A stretch of DNA of 64,000 bases from Argentina anserina. Its lineage: Eukaryota > Streptophyta > Magnoliopsida > Rosales > Rosaceae. Both the position numbers and the translations under genes were made by a program. Below are positions 47,887-58,324 of the stretch, piece after piece; the stretch's first letter is position 1, and each line of letters begins with the position of its first letter. The stretch is taken from assembly GCF_933775445.1 (NCBI RefSeq), contig NC_065876.1, positions 1,612,001-1,676,000 on the forward strand, in the 5' to 3' direction. The notes under the pieces are model-generated. The model was not told the origin of the DNA, searched no databases, and saw only the letters and a list, made by a program, of their open reading frames with translations.

Positions 47887-50616
47887 TAATAAACTACCAT
47901 AAGCTAGCTTGCTCAAACCAAAAGTCAGTGATATATTTATCATTTAAACAGATAGATTGAGATCATATCAAGAACGAAAAGAGATCATTTACAGAGATGA
48001 TGGATCTACTTAATCATATGAAGATGGTAGTTCGTTTGTACGTATATGTATGAATTGCGCAGAGGCATCTATATGTGCATACCGTATATGGTAGCAGACG
48101 TGCATGTCCTGGCCTTGCCGGCCTGGTATACAAAGTTCAAAACTACTTCAAATTTGAAATGTGTACTCTGTATATATCAACCGTAGTGTCCGAGGGACCG
48201 AGGCAATGCCAAGCGTGCATGTGTTGGAACAGCATCAAAATTACCTTATTCGAGCAATCATCAGTACAGCATCAAATGCCAAAACCATACAATGAGCAAT
48301 TGTAATCCACCAGGAGCCAAATACGACTGGGGTGGGGGCCTGGGGGGTCTGGGATGGCTGTAGAAGCCTAGCTTGTTGCTCCGGCCTAATGGCATACTGA
48401 CAACCAAACAAGACAGGCCCTGCATGTCTATTTCTCTTCCACAATTGGGTGGCCACTCCACTTAATAATCAAACTGCGGATTCGTTGAGCTTACATGTAT
48501 GAGCTGGAGAGTGCTGGATCAATTATCATGTCCCTGAATATCTTATCCAAGATCGATCGAGCTAGTTGAGACGAAGGTGATATTGATGGGATACGTAAAC
48601 AAGACTCTTTCTCAAGATACCAAGTATATAGTGCATGTATTTCCAGACCCTAATGATACAATGCGATTCCAAGGTTAACCAAAATATATAGTTCTTTCAC
48701 CTCGGATTCGGCCGATAGCTAGAAGCCTAGAGCCTAAAATGGGTAAAACACTATATACATATATTGCATATTGTTGTAGTCGTAAAAGGTCTTGCAATTG
48801 CTATATATACTTATTTAAAACACATAGTCTTCAACATTATGATAACTTATTTAAAACATTTCGACAATTTAGACATACACACGTATTCCGTATACATTAG
48901 CACCCCATGCATGGTTGGCCATACAATATCATTCATGCGGCACAACATACCCTACCGAGGATTCTTTTAGATTCAAATTTAGACGTCACTTCCATCCATA
49001 ATGAGAGGAAAACATGATCAGTGTGCTTGTAAAGTGACATCTCACCCAAGGCAATCACGAATCGCGTCTTGGGATGATGTGATCAAACGAAGCTACATTC
49101 CATTTCAGGTATTAACGAGGGTGAACAGTAATATGTGGGCCATGCACCAAACTCTCAGGCCCAAAAGGCTGAAATTTTTCTTGAAAGGCCCACCATTAGT
49201 TAGTTTCTGGAGCCCAGATATAGAGGCTCCTCTCCGGATTTAAAAAGTAACTATTTAAAGAAAATTAGACGACAGGAGAAGATGGGGCCACCGCTGTCGT
49301 TTTGGCACACGTCCACGTGGTTTACGTCATCTCATGTGCTCCGAGTCCTCACATGGCTGAGGCCCACTGCCGTTCAATCATACCCATCCGCCTTTTATTT
49401 TCCGAGATGCCTCCCCTACTCCGACGCACCATGTTAAACTCGGTACTCTTGACTTGAGATCTTGTCACGTCATTACATTTACGAAATCTGACGGTGGAAA
49501 TAGAGGCGTATATAGTAACAGCGTAGGAGCTATGCAGGGTATAACGGAGCTTAGACCATTTTATAAAGTAACGAGCGCCGGTCGTCATCGACTCACACTG
49601 TTACTTAGATAACACTTGTGATAGCACACTCCTTTGCAAATTACTTGTAAACCCTTTGTAATAATGTGAAAATGTTGAAGTAATTCTTTTTTACGGTGAT
49701 ATTCAATTCACTTTGTTTTGCGCCAACAAATGTGGATTTACGTAAATCGAGTGATTTGAGATGAGTTGGCCACTGGCCAGGCAACATTAGAAACCGTAGC
49801 CGTACTACTTGCATGGAAACATGACCATATTATATTAAAACAGAATTGCATCATGTGATCTAGATTATACGGTATAACATCAACATAATTTCATCATAAT
49901 CTAATCTAACCTTGTTGTACACTTGCACATAGTATGGTCTCTATTGAAACCAAAATATATTGTCACGTCTGAATGACAGAATCTCAATCGTCAATTAGTT
50001 ATAAAATTGAGCAACGTTGCTTAGATAATTACTTCAGACCAAAAAACCAACAAAAGATATTATTTTCAACATCACAGTCTATCATATCTTTTCATTTTCC
50101 TGTAAATTAATAGAGCGTATATGAACTTTGAAGTGCACTATCTCATCTTATTACATCTTCACGTTTGATTGAATCAATCGTCCTATTTGACCCAAAAAAA
50201 TATAGTTCCAAAGTACAACATTTCAAGGCTTTGAATCTGGCTTGGTAATCTGGACTCTGGAGTAGTGTAACACATCAGGATATACATGTTTTACTTTCGT
50301 TGGCCGGATGGGACAATTTGGGAATATGACCACGCCACAAGTCTAGAACACAGATCAAATCACGTACTTGAAATTGCTAAACAATAAGCAGCCATAGAAT
50401 CATAGCATCATTGGATCAGGCAGTAACATGATCTTTGTTGGGCATGCCTTCAAATCTCTATAAATAGCCAACCTTATTTTGCAATCTAAATAATAAATAT
50501 AACAAGACCCACACATCCATTACCACTACTAGCTAACTCAAACCAATCCTATTTCTCTAGCTAAGCTTTGATTTGGTTTGTTTTGCTGATATAACTGATA
50601 GGCGTGATAGCCGGCT
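47887..50616. other. Intergenic and promoter region of the GASA gene
   Basis: No gene recognised. A perfect G-box core CCACGTGG (49313-49320) followed at once by TTTACGTCAT (49321-49330) gives two bZIP/bHLH-type ACGT elements, about 1.3 kb before the GASA ATG. The GASA TATA box (TATAAAT, 50459-50465) is near the right end. Confidence 0.4.
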
Positions 50617-51129
50617 ATGGCTAAGCTTATCTGCCTTCTTCTTCTAGCTCTCCTTGGGATTTCAGTGGCAGCAGAAACCCAGTATCACTTGGACAGTGTA
50701 AGTTCTAACTTCCTTCTGGTTTCTTCATTTACCCTCCTTATGGCTAAAACGGTCGATCAGTTTCTGACAAACAAACTCGACTGTAATTTTTCAGGCAAGG
50801 TATGGACCTGGGAGTCTTCAGAGTTCACGTAAGTAACTGATTTACAATCTAGCTTCTTGGCTAAAACTTGAAAGCTATCTACCCATGCAATATGTAATTA
50901 TTTTCAACTTCTCACTGGGGTGTAATTTTTGTGTGTTGGATTAATAGAATGCCCATCACAGTGCACAAGGAGATGTAGCCAAACACAGTACCACAAGCCA
51001 TGCATGTTCTTCTGCCAGAAATGCTGTGCCAAGTGTCTGTGTGTTCCTCCAGGCTTCTATGGCAACAAAGCTGTGTGCCCTTGCTACAACAACTGGAAGA
51101 CCAAGGAAGGAGGACCCAAGTGCCCTTGA
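50617..51129 (+). CDS. GASA6: GASA/Snakin-type cysteine-rich secreted peptide (GASA6-like)
   Basis: Three exons, 50617-50697, 50795-50828 and 50948-51129, give 98 residues. The start MAKLICLLLLALLGISVAAE is a signal peptide. A short linker (YGPGSLQS) leads to the C-terminal GASA domain with all 12 cysteines (CPSQCTRRCSQ, KPCMFFCQKCCAKCLC, VCPCYNN, ending GPKCP). GASA peptides are gibberellin-responsive apoplastic proteins acting in cell elongation, seed germination and defence. The GPGSL linker and the tail favour GASA6 (At1g74670). Splice sites: AGT|GTAAGT, AATAG|AATGCC and TCAC|GTAAGT. TATA box at 50459-50465. Confidence 0.95.
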
Positions 51130-53120
51130 ACCAAAGGGATTTACTACTCTACCAATTCATAATCCCATCATCAATATTAATTTAATCAAAGAATCATTCT
51201 GCAAGATAGTATTATCTTTCAGCTCCTTCCATTCTCCGCAGGTCAAAATCTGTGTACTCCATAATTCCATGATCACCAAATGAGAGCGTTTACAGAATTT
51301 GTGTATTACTTGATTTAGTAATAAGATTTATTCTATATATGGTATTACAGTGCCTACTCAAATGGGCTTTTGTATTTTCGGGTGTAAATTAAACAAAACT
51401 TGCATAATATGAGCAAATTAGATTAATATGTTACATAACAACAAATTATTGCTCTCACTCAAAAGAGATGTGCTCATGTAAAGGACATTTTTTAAGGCAT
51501 GACTATGATGAACAATTGAATATGCCGACAATTGAAACTGAAACTTATTGGAATTTAGGTTTAAAATTTTTAGTTTAATTACCTCTCATATTCTCTAAAA
51601 ACATGTCCGTGAAGGCATGAAGTGAAACAATTCCGACTAGGATTCAATCGCAGACCGCCTGCCTTGCAAATTGTCTAGGTGGTTCATCAAGAGTTGAAGA
51701 TTAGCACATCCATGATCCATCATGTCTTTTGCCATTGGCTTCAACGCCAACAAGTTACTCAAGTTTTGATTAGGAGGAGATGCTCTTACTCAAGTTTAAC
51801 AACAAAGCTTATATACATCAATAACATTGTAATTAATTCAAACAACTAAACAATGTAACATATTCGAATCCATAATTTTGAGATTTTAGTAGATAAATCA
51901 CTTACATATATACATCAAATGTTGTGTTATTAGAGCTTTGTAGTTCTACATTTCGTTCATATAACGCCACATATGATGTGACAAGCAAACATATAATAAT
52001 GCTGAAAATATATGGTAATCAAACAATCATTTAGCAAGCTTGTATGACTCGAATAAAATACCAATGTGATCCACTTGACCTATATATCCAATTTAATTTG
52101 GTAATTTACGATTTTGATAACGTTAAAAAATCATTGGAATTTACTACTTTTTACTCTCTGATTACAACCGCTAATGACTATTTTGACTGATTACCACATA
52201 TATTTAAAAAGGCTCAAGAATAGGCAAAGCCCAGTAGCAAGGGACACGAGAAAGGTTCTTAAAGTCATGTTCGTTCTGGTGTCCATTTCATGAACACCCA
52301 AAAAGGATCAATAAAAGTATCAATCAGATGTCACAGTCCACAAGAAAAGTTTGCAAATAATAATTGGTCGTTGGTTCAAGCCCTTCTCTGTGTCTGACGA
52401 GTCTCCTTGGAACTTAGTCCCTCTGAGGTTTGGAAATCTATGGCACAATGCATGCCGTGAAGTTTCAGAATTGACCCAGCTGCTGCGTTGTAAGTTCTTA
52501 TTGACCCAGTTCATGAATTTTGATTTCTTTGATGCCCAGATGAATAAAAAGTTTAGCTTTTTACTTATTTTTCTCAATTTTCTGCAATTTTTGTGTGGCA
52601 ATTTGTTTTCATGTAGCTCAACTAGTGAAGAATCCAACTAATGAAATCTGGTAATCAGCTGAAGTAGTGTACTAATTGAGTGTTTATTCTCTGTGTGTTC
52701 AGAATTATCACTGCTCTGTTGCTCTGTGGTGGGGTGTGGTGATTCAAGATAGAGGCTTTGGTTTTTCCAGAAATTCAAGGTTCTATATTTTTGTGTTGAA
52801 AATTCTTGGATTATGATTCTGGCCTTGAGAGCAAAGAAAATTTTCTTCTTGAATTAATGGTTGTGGAGTCGTAGAGATTGGTAGTTTGGCAATGAGTGTT
52901 AAGAGAACCAATGGTTTTCAGTCCTTGTTAAAACCCTTCTGAGGTTTAAGAAGAATTTGTCTTCCCATTCGAGATGGGTGTCTCTCTTTCCATGATGCTA
53001 ATCCTTTTCTGTTTAGAAGCCGATTTGATGAGCATTGTTTCATGTAGTGAGAGCAATTAGATGCTTTTAGTTTTGGGTGAATTTCATTGATTGCATTCTA
53101 AGCTAAGTGGGGTGCCTCGA
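51130..53120. other. Spacer and 5' leader of the GT47 gene
   Basis: 3'UTR of the GASA gene, AT-rich spacer, and from about 52.3 kb probably the leader of the exostosin gene (possible untranslated exons). No protein-coding gene recognised. Confidence 0.3.
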
Positions 53121-55034
53121 ATGTCAGCTATGTCAGAAAAGAGTAGGATTCCCTCAAAATTGATCTCCTACTTGATAACAGTTTCCGTGTTCCTTGTAAT
53201 TTTGTCATCTGTGTTCCTTCTCCAATCTAGCAATACATCTTTCATTCCTAGATCAGTATTTGAGCTTATGCTTGTCAATGGCACATCTGTGTACTTTGAG
53301 CCCCATGTGAAAAGGGAACCAACTAAATTTCCTTTCCTCTCTTCTGAGGTTTCCCAAGTAGATGCCACGAAGCCCTTAGAAAGAATAAGTGAGTCAGCTT
53401 GTCAGGCTTCCAATCTGAGCGAGAAAGTGGGATCGGCAGAAAGAAAGAAAATGATGGTCTGTGATTCAAGGCAGGCTCTTTTGAGGGTATTTATGTATGA
53501 ATTGCCTCCTGAATTTCACTTTGGGTTATTGGGTTGGAAGGCAATAGAGAACCAAACATGGCCACAGAACTTCCCACCTTACCCAGGCGGGCTGAATTTG
53601 CAGCACAGTATAGAATATTGGCTCACTCTCGATCTTTTATCATCAAATAACATAAATGTGGTCAGACATTGTACTCTAGTCAGGGTACACAATTCAAGGG
53701 AAGCTGATTTTATTTTTGTGCCATTCTTCTCATCTCTGAGTTACAATCGGCATTCTAAGCTTCAAGAGAAGGAGAAAGTCAGTGTCAACAAGAGGTTGCA
53801 GGACAAGTTGGTGCAGTTTTTAATGAGCCAGAATGAATGGAAAAGAAAGGGTGGGAAGGATCATTTAATAGTGGCTCATCATCCAAATAGCATGTTGGAT
53901 GCAAGAAAGAAATTGGGCTCTGCCATGTTCGTGCTTGCAGATTTTGGAAGATATCCTGCTGAAATAGCAAATCTTGGGAAGGATATAATCGCCCCCTACA
54001 GACATTTGGTCACGACTGTGCCCACCAGCAAATCAGCCACATTCGAGGAGCGCCCTATACTAATGTATTTTCGAGGAGCAATCTACAGGAAAGATGTCAG
54101 TTTTTCCTTCTTTCAACTCTTGCTATGTTTCATTCAAATGTTTTTGCTATGATGTTGTATTGCTTCATGATACAAATCTCTTAATGAACTTTACAGACTG
54201 CTTTAATTCTATTTTCTTTGACTAGGAGTGTTAAATGCATGATAAAATTTGTTTTGATTTTCTCATATTGCCCTGAATTTGATATAGTAATGAAGTATTT
54301 GCCAATTAGGACTTTCAAATTTTTATTTTTTATTTTTTTATTTCTTGATGCGCTATTGTCATTGCTCCTTTTTTCGAAAAATATCTGTTTTGTGCTTCTT
54401 CCCTTTCCTTTTTATTTCATATGCTTTTTTAATGCAGTGATAGTCAAGCATAGAGCCAGAGACTAATTTAGCCTGATAATATCTACCTTAACTAAAGTAG
54501 TATTTACCTTCTACACTAATACAGGGAGGAGTGATTCGCCAAGAATTGTATCATCTTCTCAAAGATGAGGAAGATGTAGACTTCACTTTTGGTAGCATTG
54601 GAGGAAATGGTGTTCGCAAGGCAACCCAAGGAATGGCCTCATCAAAATTTTGCCTAAATATAGCTGGTGATACGCCATCCTCAAATCGCTTATTCGATGC
54701 CATCGCTAGTCATTGTGTTCCAGTGATAGTCAGTGATGAGATTGAGCTACCTTTTGAAGACGTCTTGGACTACTCACAATTTTGCATATTTGTTCGTGGG
54801 GCTGATGCTGTAGAAAAGGATTACCTACTGAAACTTCTTCGAGGAATAAACAAAGACAAGTGGTCCAAAATGTGGGAAAGGTTGAAGGAAGTTGTACATC
54901 ATTTTGAATATCAGTATCCATCCCTGCCTGGTGATGCTGTTGATATGATTTGGCAGGCAGTTTCTCGCAAGATTTCGTCTGTACAATTTAAATACCACAG
55001 AAAGAAGAGATATGACAGGTCTCGACTTGCTTAA
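53121..55034 (+). CDS. Exostosin-family glycosyltransferase, GT47 (At1g74680-like)
   Basis: Two exons, 53121-54095 and 54525-55034, give 494 residues. The ATG at 53121 (MSAMSEKSRIPSKLISYL) is the first ATG in frame. One membrane segment at about residues 14-34 makes it a type II Golgi protein. A stem region follows, then the exostosin domain from about 125: VFMYELPPEFHFGLL, EYWLTLDLLSSN, ADFIFVPFFSSLSYNR, DHLIVAHHPNSM, APYRHLVTTVP, ILMYFRGAIYRKDGG across the splice site, and in exon 2 FCLNIAGDTPSSNRLFDAI and HCVPVIVSDEIELPFEDVLD, the nucleotide-sugar-binding end of GT47. Plant GT47 enzymes build xyloglucan, pectin, xylan or glycoprotein arabinans; the exact acceptor is unknown here. It follows the GASA gene as in Arabidopsis. 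Confidence 0.93.
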
Positions 55035-55731
55035 GAACAAAATGACATCGTTCCCATTTGAAAGTGTGATGCAGGTCTTAACCTTTGCATCGTTTATGAA
55101 ACATCAAACCTTTTTGTTCGGAGTTGTAGATATTATATACTTCGAAGCTCATATTTTATGCTTGATATATTATCAAAGAAAAGTTGGTTCCTTTTTGTCT
55201 AAGATAGTGAAATTTTGATTGCTTTGCAGTGTCATAACAATAACTGCACCCGGGATGAAAATGTTAGTTATTTCAAGAGAAATGACAGCCATCGAGCTCA
55301 TGATTGTGTTTTAATACTCTGCACTTAAATTTAAATAACTATTAGTCGTTTTGTAGAGGAAACGGAGAAATCTTTGTTATAGTGCCTGTAAAACAATCAT
55401 GCACAATATGATGAAACTAGTCACAGCAATGACAGTAATATCAATTTCTTTCTTTCATAGAGAAAAATCAGAAATGCATGTAATCTGTGAGAGCAGCATC
55501 ATCATATTCAAAGTATTCATCTATTGGTTAGGACCTATGTTTATACATTACAGAGATGATGCTCGCTCGATGACCGGTTCCCATCAGCTGCAGGTTCATA
55601 AAAAAACACTTCGACTAAAACAAGCGAAAATATAGAATTCTAACCAACCATGCCAACTTTGTATTAGTTACAGCCACCACAGCTTCTTGTGCCCTGAAAA
55701 CTCTCCTCCATCCTGAAACTGCATTAGCATG

Positions 55732-56016
55732 TCAACATCTGTTGTGAATGGGATCTGATCCTTTTCGAACTTTTCGTTTGTTCGATTGATTCGGATCAAA
55801 TGTCATTGCAGGTGCAGGCGCCAAGCTCAGCTCTGCTTGCAAGTTTTCTACAGCAACAGCTTTAACAACATGCAAACTGTTAAGAAATGAGAAGTGCCCT
55901 TTATCCCATCTCAGAGCCAAATCCATGCTTCTTAATCCGGAAACCTTTTCCGGATGGTGAGCTACAAACACAATGCAGACAAGAAGAATGGCCCCCTTAT
56001 AAGGCAAAAAACCCAT
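55732..56016 (-). CDS. CLE peptide hormone precursor (CLE45-like)
   Basis: An intronless 94-residue frame on the minus strand. It starts MGFLPYKGAILLVCIVFVAH, a secretion signal, then a variable middle with no clear conservation (LSLAPAPAMTFDPNQSN). The end has a CLE motif, RKVRKGSDPIHN (residues 81-92), followed by only RC before the stop. Mature CLE peptides are 12-13 residues cut from such C-termini, and they signal through CLV1/BAM receptor kinases. The basic R-V-R-x-G-S-D-P-I-H-N form is closest, as I recall, to Arabidopsis CLE45 (RRVRRGSDPIHN), a phloem and root signal seen by BAM3. The gene lies convergent to the GT47 gene and just downstream (in transcription sense) of nothing else. 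Such short genes are often missed in annotation. Confidence 0.88.
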   Translation of the reverse strand: MGFLPYKGAILLVCIVFVAHHPEKVSGLRSMDLALRWDKGHFSFLNSLHVVKAVAVENLQAELSLAPAPAMTFDPNQSNKRKVRKGSDPIHNRC

Positions 56017-56433
56017 GCTTGATTGCTCTCTGCAAAATCAAGAGGTGTAGTAGTAGTGTAGGTATCTGTGTTTCAAGCAATGATGAGGGAATGAGTAGTG
56101 TGCTTGAGACTTTGTTCCTTCTTATGGTTCATTCCTGTGGGAATAAGGCAAGGGTATGCCTTTTATGGAATTTCGAACACTAAAAGCACAAAGCACAATG
56201 GAGGCCCCAGAAGGCCAGAACATGTAGGGAAGTTTTAGATTCACCTCAATCATAAGCCTGCCATAGAAGCAGTATAAGGTTGTGTTAGAAGACTCTGACA
56301 GGTTTGAATGAAAAGTTAACTTGGAACACTATCCTTGGGAAGCCAAGTATCTTTTTCATTTGGTTTGATATAAGTATCTTCCTCCATCTATCATTTGCCC
56401 TCCTCTTTTCTACCGGGATCAATCTCTATAGTG

Positions 56434-56690
56434 AAGCAAATTTACCAACCACTTTTTTTGACCAATCTCATACCCACCCACCTAGATGAAAGCCATATGT
56501 TCTAGATTAACTATGGTATAACCATGGTTATATATATAAATTAATAAACATGGTAAAAATAAATCAATAATTAATTTGAGAAATTTAAGAGTTAACTATG
56601 ATATAACTATAGTATGTAAAAAAGACACGTGACTTTTATCTAGGTGGGTAGACATGAGGGTGGTAAAAAAAGTGATTGGTAAATTTACTC
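56434..56690. mobile_element. Mutator-type MITE related to the one at 14590
   Basis: A foldback element of about 257 bp. Left arm AGCAAATTTACCAACCACTT and onwards to CACCCACCTAGATGAAAG; right arm inverted reads AGTAAATTTACCAATCACTT. The middle AAAAAAGACACGTGACTT echoes AAAAGACACTTGACA in the intronic copy, and the ends share the AGCAAATTT start. Flanks TCTATAGTG and TCTATGTAGTG hint at a 9-bp duplication with a small insertion. Confidence 0.65.
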
Positions 56691-58324
56691 TCTCTATGTA
56701 GTGCTTCCAACTTGCCATGTCACCTTATCCATGCTGATGTGTACAATGTTCCATATCCTAAAAGCCGCCATAACAATAAATTGGTCCGACCGCCTAAACC
56801 AAGATTTGCTTCTTGAAAGCATATGCTAAATGCTTTGCATATGTGGCTCAACCCAAGCCAGTTAGATGAGATGATATGTAATCATTAAAAAGAACAGTTT
56901 CTAGTTGCTAAACATATCAAACCACCAATGCATGGAGAGAATTCAAAGGAAGTGGTATAATGACACACTACAACATCACTGATTCATTGATCATCACTTT
57001 CAGAAGAATATAAGAGTTTAAGGGAAGTACTACCTTAAGAAGATAGCTAGTGCAATTGAAAAGCCATCAAAAGTAGATATCTTGGAGTAATGGTGGGGAA
57101 TAGTAACACCATTCTTAACCAAAAAATAAATAAAAAAACAAGCAAACAAACCCAAATAACAACCCAAGCAATGCCTTTATGTTCCACACACACTTTGCTT
57201 TAAGCTAAGAAGCAAGCTTTAGCATTCCAAGCTCTTCTCTCCATGTACCAAAAATTCAGTCTTGGTTTCTTGTGCTTAATGGAATTCCTTTATGCTTTGC
57301 TTTGCTCTCTCTTTGGATTGCCCAGCTCTCCCTCCCTAAGTTACCGTCATTCAAAGTTTCAAAGGAAACCATTTTGGCTCGCATATCTGGCCTCTCTTCT
57401 TCTTTTGTTCTTTATTTGTGATCTCGCTTATCCATGAAGACCATCTTTCTCTTGCCCTCATTTTCTTTAGATTTGTGTTCTTTTCATTTTGGAAAACTTA
57501 CCAGAACCTATAGAGGACGTGGACTGGTCATGGTCCAAGCTAGACTTGAGCTCTCATATACTCCAACCCTCTAAGATCCTTGATCTCTGCTTTGAGAGCT
57601 GTATTAAAGTAAAAGAACTGAATGAACTATTGCTTTCCAACCCCATTGTTCACCATCACATTAAACTTTAACAACTACATCACAGTATAAGGTTATTTCT
57701 TCATCTGGATTGAAGACGCAACGATGCAAGGAAATGAAGGAACCTACAAGACTGGATGCCAAAGCATCAAATTCAGAAACTAGTTCATGTAACCTTGCAA
57801 ATGGAAAATTGCCACGAGTTCATCTGATCCTACAGAAAAATTGTGTCATGTAATGAGTTCCTCACTCAACAATCAACAAAATGCAGATAGGTAACAGTAG
57901 AAATCAGTCCAAGAAACAATAAAATTTTAAAAAAAAAGCAAGGAATATAAGAAGAAACAGAAGACTGATACATATCGAAAGTTAACTAGATGCTTGGTAA
58001 GCATTTACCATACTGCATCATCATGAGCAGTAACCACAAAATGAGATAACAGTGAAAAGAACAGAACTAACACATGCATCCAAGATCATTTTATAATATG
58101 TGAAAGAAGCACTTTTTAAATCAAATGTAGTTTACTTGCGAATCGAATTATATACATAGGATTTGTAATTAAACATTTAGCAAAAGAAAGTGAGCTGTAT
58201 CAAATAATTTGATTACGGATACATGACACTCGTTCAAGATTTTCATCTTTACTGCTAATAAGCTTAGAAAACAATCTGCTCATATCTCAGTTCCCATTAT
58301 CTCCGCAGATAAAGAACACCAATA
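56691..58324. other. Spacer between the CLE region and the RING-CH gene
   Basis: Mostly featureless. A 64-codon ATG frame at 57243-57437 (MYQKFSLGFLCLMEFLYALL) codes for a short protein with two hydrophobic stretches; I know no homologue and give it low weight. The right part is presumably 3'UTR of the RING-CH gene. Confidence 0.3.
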
